In this document: piece by piece, positions 12,528 through 14,675 of the stretch
Layout: each line of letters starts with the position of its first letter
Numbering within the stretch: position 1 is the stretch's first letter
Source: Clostridiales bacterium
GTDB taxonomy: Bacteria > Bacillota > Clostridia > Lachnospirales > Anaerotignaceae
Direction of reading: 5' to 3'
NCBI GenBank assembly: GCA_021202325.1
Contig: JAJQDF010000217.1
Location: 1-14,675 of the forward strand
Length of the DNA: 14,675 nt
Program-made: the position numbers and the translations under genes
Notes under the pieces: generated by a model
Database searches by the model: none
What the model was told of the DNA's origin: nothing
Seen by the model: only the letters and a program-made list of their open reading frames with translations

Positions 12528-14525
12528 TTAAGCTATGAAAACTCTTAAAAATACGCCGTAGGCCTCATGTATTCCCTTCATGGCGTCGCCTACGCCGGCG
12601 CAGTCGCCAATCTTAGTATAGGATATTTTTTCATCAAGACATGCAAGGGCTATATCGCTCTTTGCCGGCGCAAATCCTGCGGCAACAATGACATTGTCGG
12701 CAGGAAGCTTGACTTCGCCCTCCGGGGTATCGGCAATGACAAAGCCATCGCCTATTTCCTTTATTTTTGTTTCGGTCATTGTCTTTATTCCTTCGCTCTT
12801 GACTTCCTTCATCACTATCCATTTCAGGCCGCCAAGGTCTCTGCCAATCTTTTTTGTCATTTCAACAACGGTTATGTCGGAAGGTACGTCAACGGTCGGA
12901 ATATCGCCGCCGACAAAAAGCTTATTGAATGTCTTTGACTTATCTGTGGCATAGTGCTTCGATGCCAAAAATCTCGCCGTTTCAAGGCCGACAGAGCCTC
13001 CGCCGATGATTACGGTTGAACCCTTTTTGAGCTTCGATATAATGTCGGTGCCGCCGTTTAAAACATCCAACGCCATATATACGTTTTCGCCGTCTATTCC
13101 CTTTATGGGAGGGATAACCGCTTCTCCGCCGCTGGCTTCTATTACAAAATAGGGCTCCAGCTCCTTAACAAATTCGCCGTCAACCTCGGTATCGTATCTT
13201 ATATCTACTCCAAGCTGCTCAAGCTCGTATTTTTTGTTCTCAACAAATTTTATCAAATCCTGCTTTTCAGGGGGCACTGCTGCGGAAACCAACATTCCGC
13301 CCAAATGTCCGTCCTTTGTGCAGAGTATGGTTTTGTAGCCCCTTTCGGCCGATTTTTTGGCCGCCTCAAGGCCGGCAGGGCCTGCTCCGACAATTAATAT
13401 TTTCTTAGCAGATCTGACCATCCTATGGGTTTTTTCCTCGGCCTCATGGCCAACCTCGGGATTATAGGCGCAAACCACCTGTTTTCCCTTAAGCACCGCC
13501 TCTATACATTTGTTGCAGCCCTGACAGCGGTTATAGGACTTGCTTGTAAGCACCTTTTCGGCAAACGCCGGATCGGCCAAAAATCCTCTGGCTGTGCCCA
13601 CAAAATCGGCCATGCCGTTTGAAAGAATTTCTTCTATTGTTTCGATATTATTTATTCTGTTGCAGGCAATGACAGGAACATTTACAACCCTCTTAATTGC
13701 ATCGGCCAAATACGCAAAGCCGCCAGCCGGAAGCTGATATGAAATCTGAGGTACGGGCGCCTCGTGCCAGCCGCCGGTTACGTTTACCGCATCGATAAGG
13801 CCTTCCTTTTCGGCAATGGAACAGAATTTCTGCATATAGTCAATGCCGTAGCCGCCGGGCATCATCTGTGAACCGGCAATGCGGACAATAACCGGATAAT
13901 CCTTGCCGACAGCAGCCCTAACCGCCCTCAAAGTATCCAAGGGCATTTTCATTCTTCTTTCGTCATCTCCGCCGTATTCATCATCACGGAGATTGGTCAG
14001 GGGCGAGAGAAACAGTGTCAAAAGGTATCCTGCCGAACAGCTGACCTCAACCGCATCTACGCCTATTTCCTTGCATTTAAGAGCGGCATCGGCAAAATCC
14101 TTTATGGTTTCCTCTATCTGCGCCTTTGTCATGACCTCACATTCGTTCCTATATATGGACGAAGGCACATTTGACGGAGCAAGGGGCTTAAGGCCGTAGT
14201 CACTGCCGCTGTTTCGTCCCCTATGGAAAAGCTGTACAATATGCTTTGTGTCATAGCTATGTATCATATCGGTCAGAGCCTTCTCCCTTTCGGTGAAGGT
14301 TTCATCCTTTACATTGGGCATACTGTTCGCCGCTCCATATTCGCTTACGCCGCAAACCTGGGTGATGGCCGCTGCTCCGCCCTTGGCTCTTTCTTCGAAA
14401 AAGGCCATGTCCTGCTCGGAAATCTTTCCGCCTTTGGCAAAGCCGGTTTGCATGACGAGCATTATTATTCTGTTTTTAAGCTCCATATTGTTAATTTTAA
14501 ACGGTGTATCGCTTATTAATGACAT
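12528..14525 (-). CDS. FadH/BaiCD-like flavin and iron-sulfur enoyl reductase (NADH:flavin oxidoreductase)
   Basis: A 665-residue enzyme, close to the 672 residues of E. coli 2,4-dienoyl-CoA reductase FadH. The N-terminal old-yellow-enzyme barrel (about 1-330) binds FMN and has FadH-like active-site residues: Y167 in AGYLLTLFLSPLTN and H254 in GWHEAPVPQI. Cysteines 334, 337, 340 and 352 (CQGCNKC and VVCAYN) bind a [4Fe-4S] cluster. The C-terminal half has a FAD-binding GAGPAGLEAA (380-389) and an NAD(P)H-binding GGGSVGLE (508-515). It reduces a carbon-carbon double bond of an enoate or dienoyl thioester; the true substrate (fatty acid, bile-acid or cinnamate type) is not readable. ATG 14525 is chosen because AGGAGGG lies just before it; the open frame runs on to 14570 without such a site. 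Single-gene unit by context. Confidence 0.88.
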   Translation of the reverse strand: MSLISDTPFKINNMELKNRIIMLVMQTGFAKGGKISEQDMAFFEERAKGGAAAITQVCGVSEYGAANSMPNVKDETFTEREKALTDMIHSYDTKHIVQLFHRGRNSGSDYGLKPLAPSNVPSSIYRNECEVMTKAQIEETIKDFADAALKCKEIGVDAVEVSCSAGYLLTLFLSPLTNLRDDEYGGDDERRMKMPLDTLRAVRAAVGKDYPVIVRIAGSQMMPGGYGIDYMQKFCSIAEKEGLIDAVNVTGGWHEAPVPQISYQLPAGGFAYLADAIKRVVNVPVIACNRINNIETIEEILSNGMADFVGTARGFLADPAFAEKVLTSKSYNRCQGCNKCIEAVLKGKQVVCAYNPEVGHEAEEKTHRMVRSAKKILIVGAGPAGLEAAKKSAERGYKTILCTKDGHLGGMLVSAAVPPEKQDLIKFVENKKYELEQLGVDIRYDTEVDGEFVKELEPYFVIEASGGEAVIPPIKGIDGENVYMALDVLNGGTDIISKLKKGSTVIIGGGSVGLETARFLASKHYATDKSKTFNKLFVGGDIPTVDVPSDITVVEMTKKIGRDLGGLKWIVMKEVKSEGIKTMTETKIKEIGDGFVIADTPEGEVKLPADNVIVAAGFAPAKSDIALACLDEKISYTKIGDCAGVGDAMKGIHEAYGVFLRVFIA

Positions 14526-14675
14526 ATATACCCTCCTAACTAATTCGCCTAGCACTAAGTATGAAAGCACGATTGCTCCATGCTTGGCATAAAGTATAAC
14601 TATTGAAAACGCTTTTATTTATGCTAGCGTAAAGTTTTTGTAGGAAAAATAAATAGATAAAATAAGAAAGCACCA

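Noticed and set aside
13960..14040. Loss of the histidines typical of old-yellow-enzyme active sites in the reductase (EVSCSAGYLL)
   Set aside because: FadH-type enzymes also lack them; the FadH tyrosine and histidine are present at residues 167 and 254.
14560..14605. Inverted similarity between the sequence near 14567-14592 and the hairpin at 12452-12470, flanking the reductase gene
   Set aside because: The match is short, needs gaps, and comes mostly from small ATGC/GCAT palindromes; not enough to claim a repeat pair.
14631..14652. AAAGTTTTTGTAGGAAAAAT as another copy of hairpin B
   Set aside because: Only part of the core agrees and the arms cannot pair.

Overview
The window looks like chromosomal DNA from a strictly anaerobic, low-to-mid GC Clostridia-type Firmicute, perhaps Lachnospiraceae-like. 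The signs are strong AGGAGG ribosome-binding sites, TTGACA/TATAAT-type promoters, a PerR-type Fur regulator, an mltG-trmR-trhP cluster arranged like yrrL-yrrM-yrrN/O of Bacillus, and an oxygen-sensitive FadH/BaiCD-type flavin/iron-sulfur reductase. No rRNA, tRNA, CRISPR array, insertion sequence or phage gene is visible.

Layout. 1-340: leader with a promoter-like site and a terminator hairpin, possibly an attenuator. 341-3024 (+): yhdT-like membrane protein, a panF-type sodium/pantothenate symporter broken by one in-frame TAG, and an HSL-family esterase. 3065-3114: bidirectional terminator. 3119-3607 (-): trmL. 3752-4174 (+): perR with a good promoter and a PerR-box-like site. 4166-4670: a non-coding block between convergent genes, built of three copies of one multi-hairpin module. 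4671-11600 (-): a probable long operon read as larE, a secreted stalk-domain protein, larB, larC, mltG, then trmR joined in frame to trhP. 11701-12306 (-): DedA membrane protein. 12528-14525 (-): FadH-like reductase.

Function. LarB, LarE and LarC are the whole route from nicotinic acid adenine dinucleotide to the nickel-pincer nucleotide cofactor of LarA-type racemases; no larA lies in the window. TrhP and TrmR perform consecutive steps (hydroxylation, then methylation) in making 5-methoxyuridine at tRNA position 34, and TrmL methylates the ribose of the same wobble nucleotide.

The most unusual feature is the repeat block at 4166-4666. Two direct copies and one inverted copy of a ~127 bp module carry three hairpins each. 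The stems differ in sequence between copies but stay paired, loops and core motifs are conserved, and the spacing from hairpin B to the motif-C core is exactly 28 nt in all three. This pattern suggests a selected RNA or DNA structure or a small mobile palindromic element; I do not recognise it as a named family. Two single-nucleotide oddities, the panF amber codon and the A7 run joining trmR to trhP, could each be real biology, recent decay or a sequence error.
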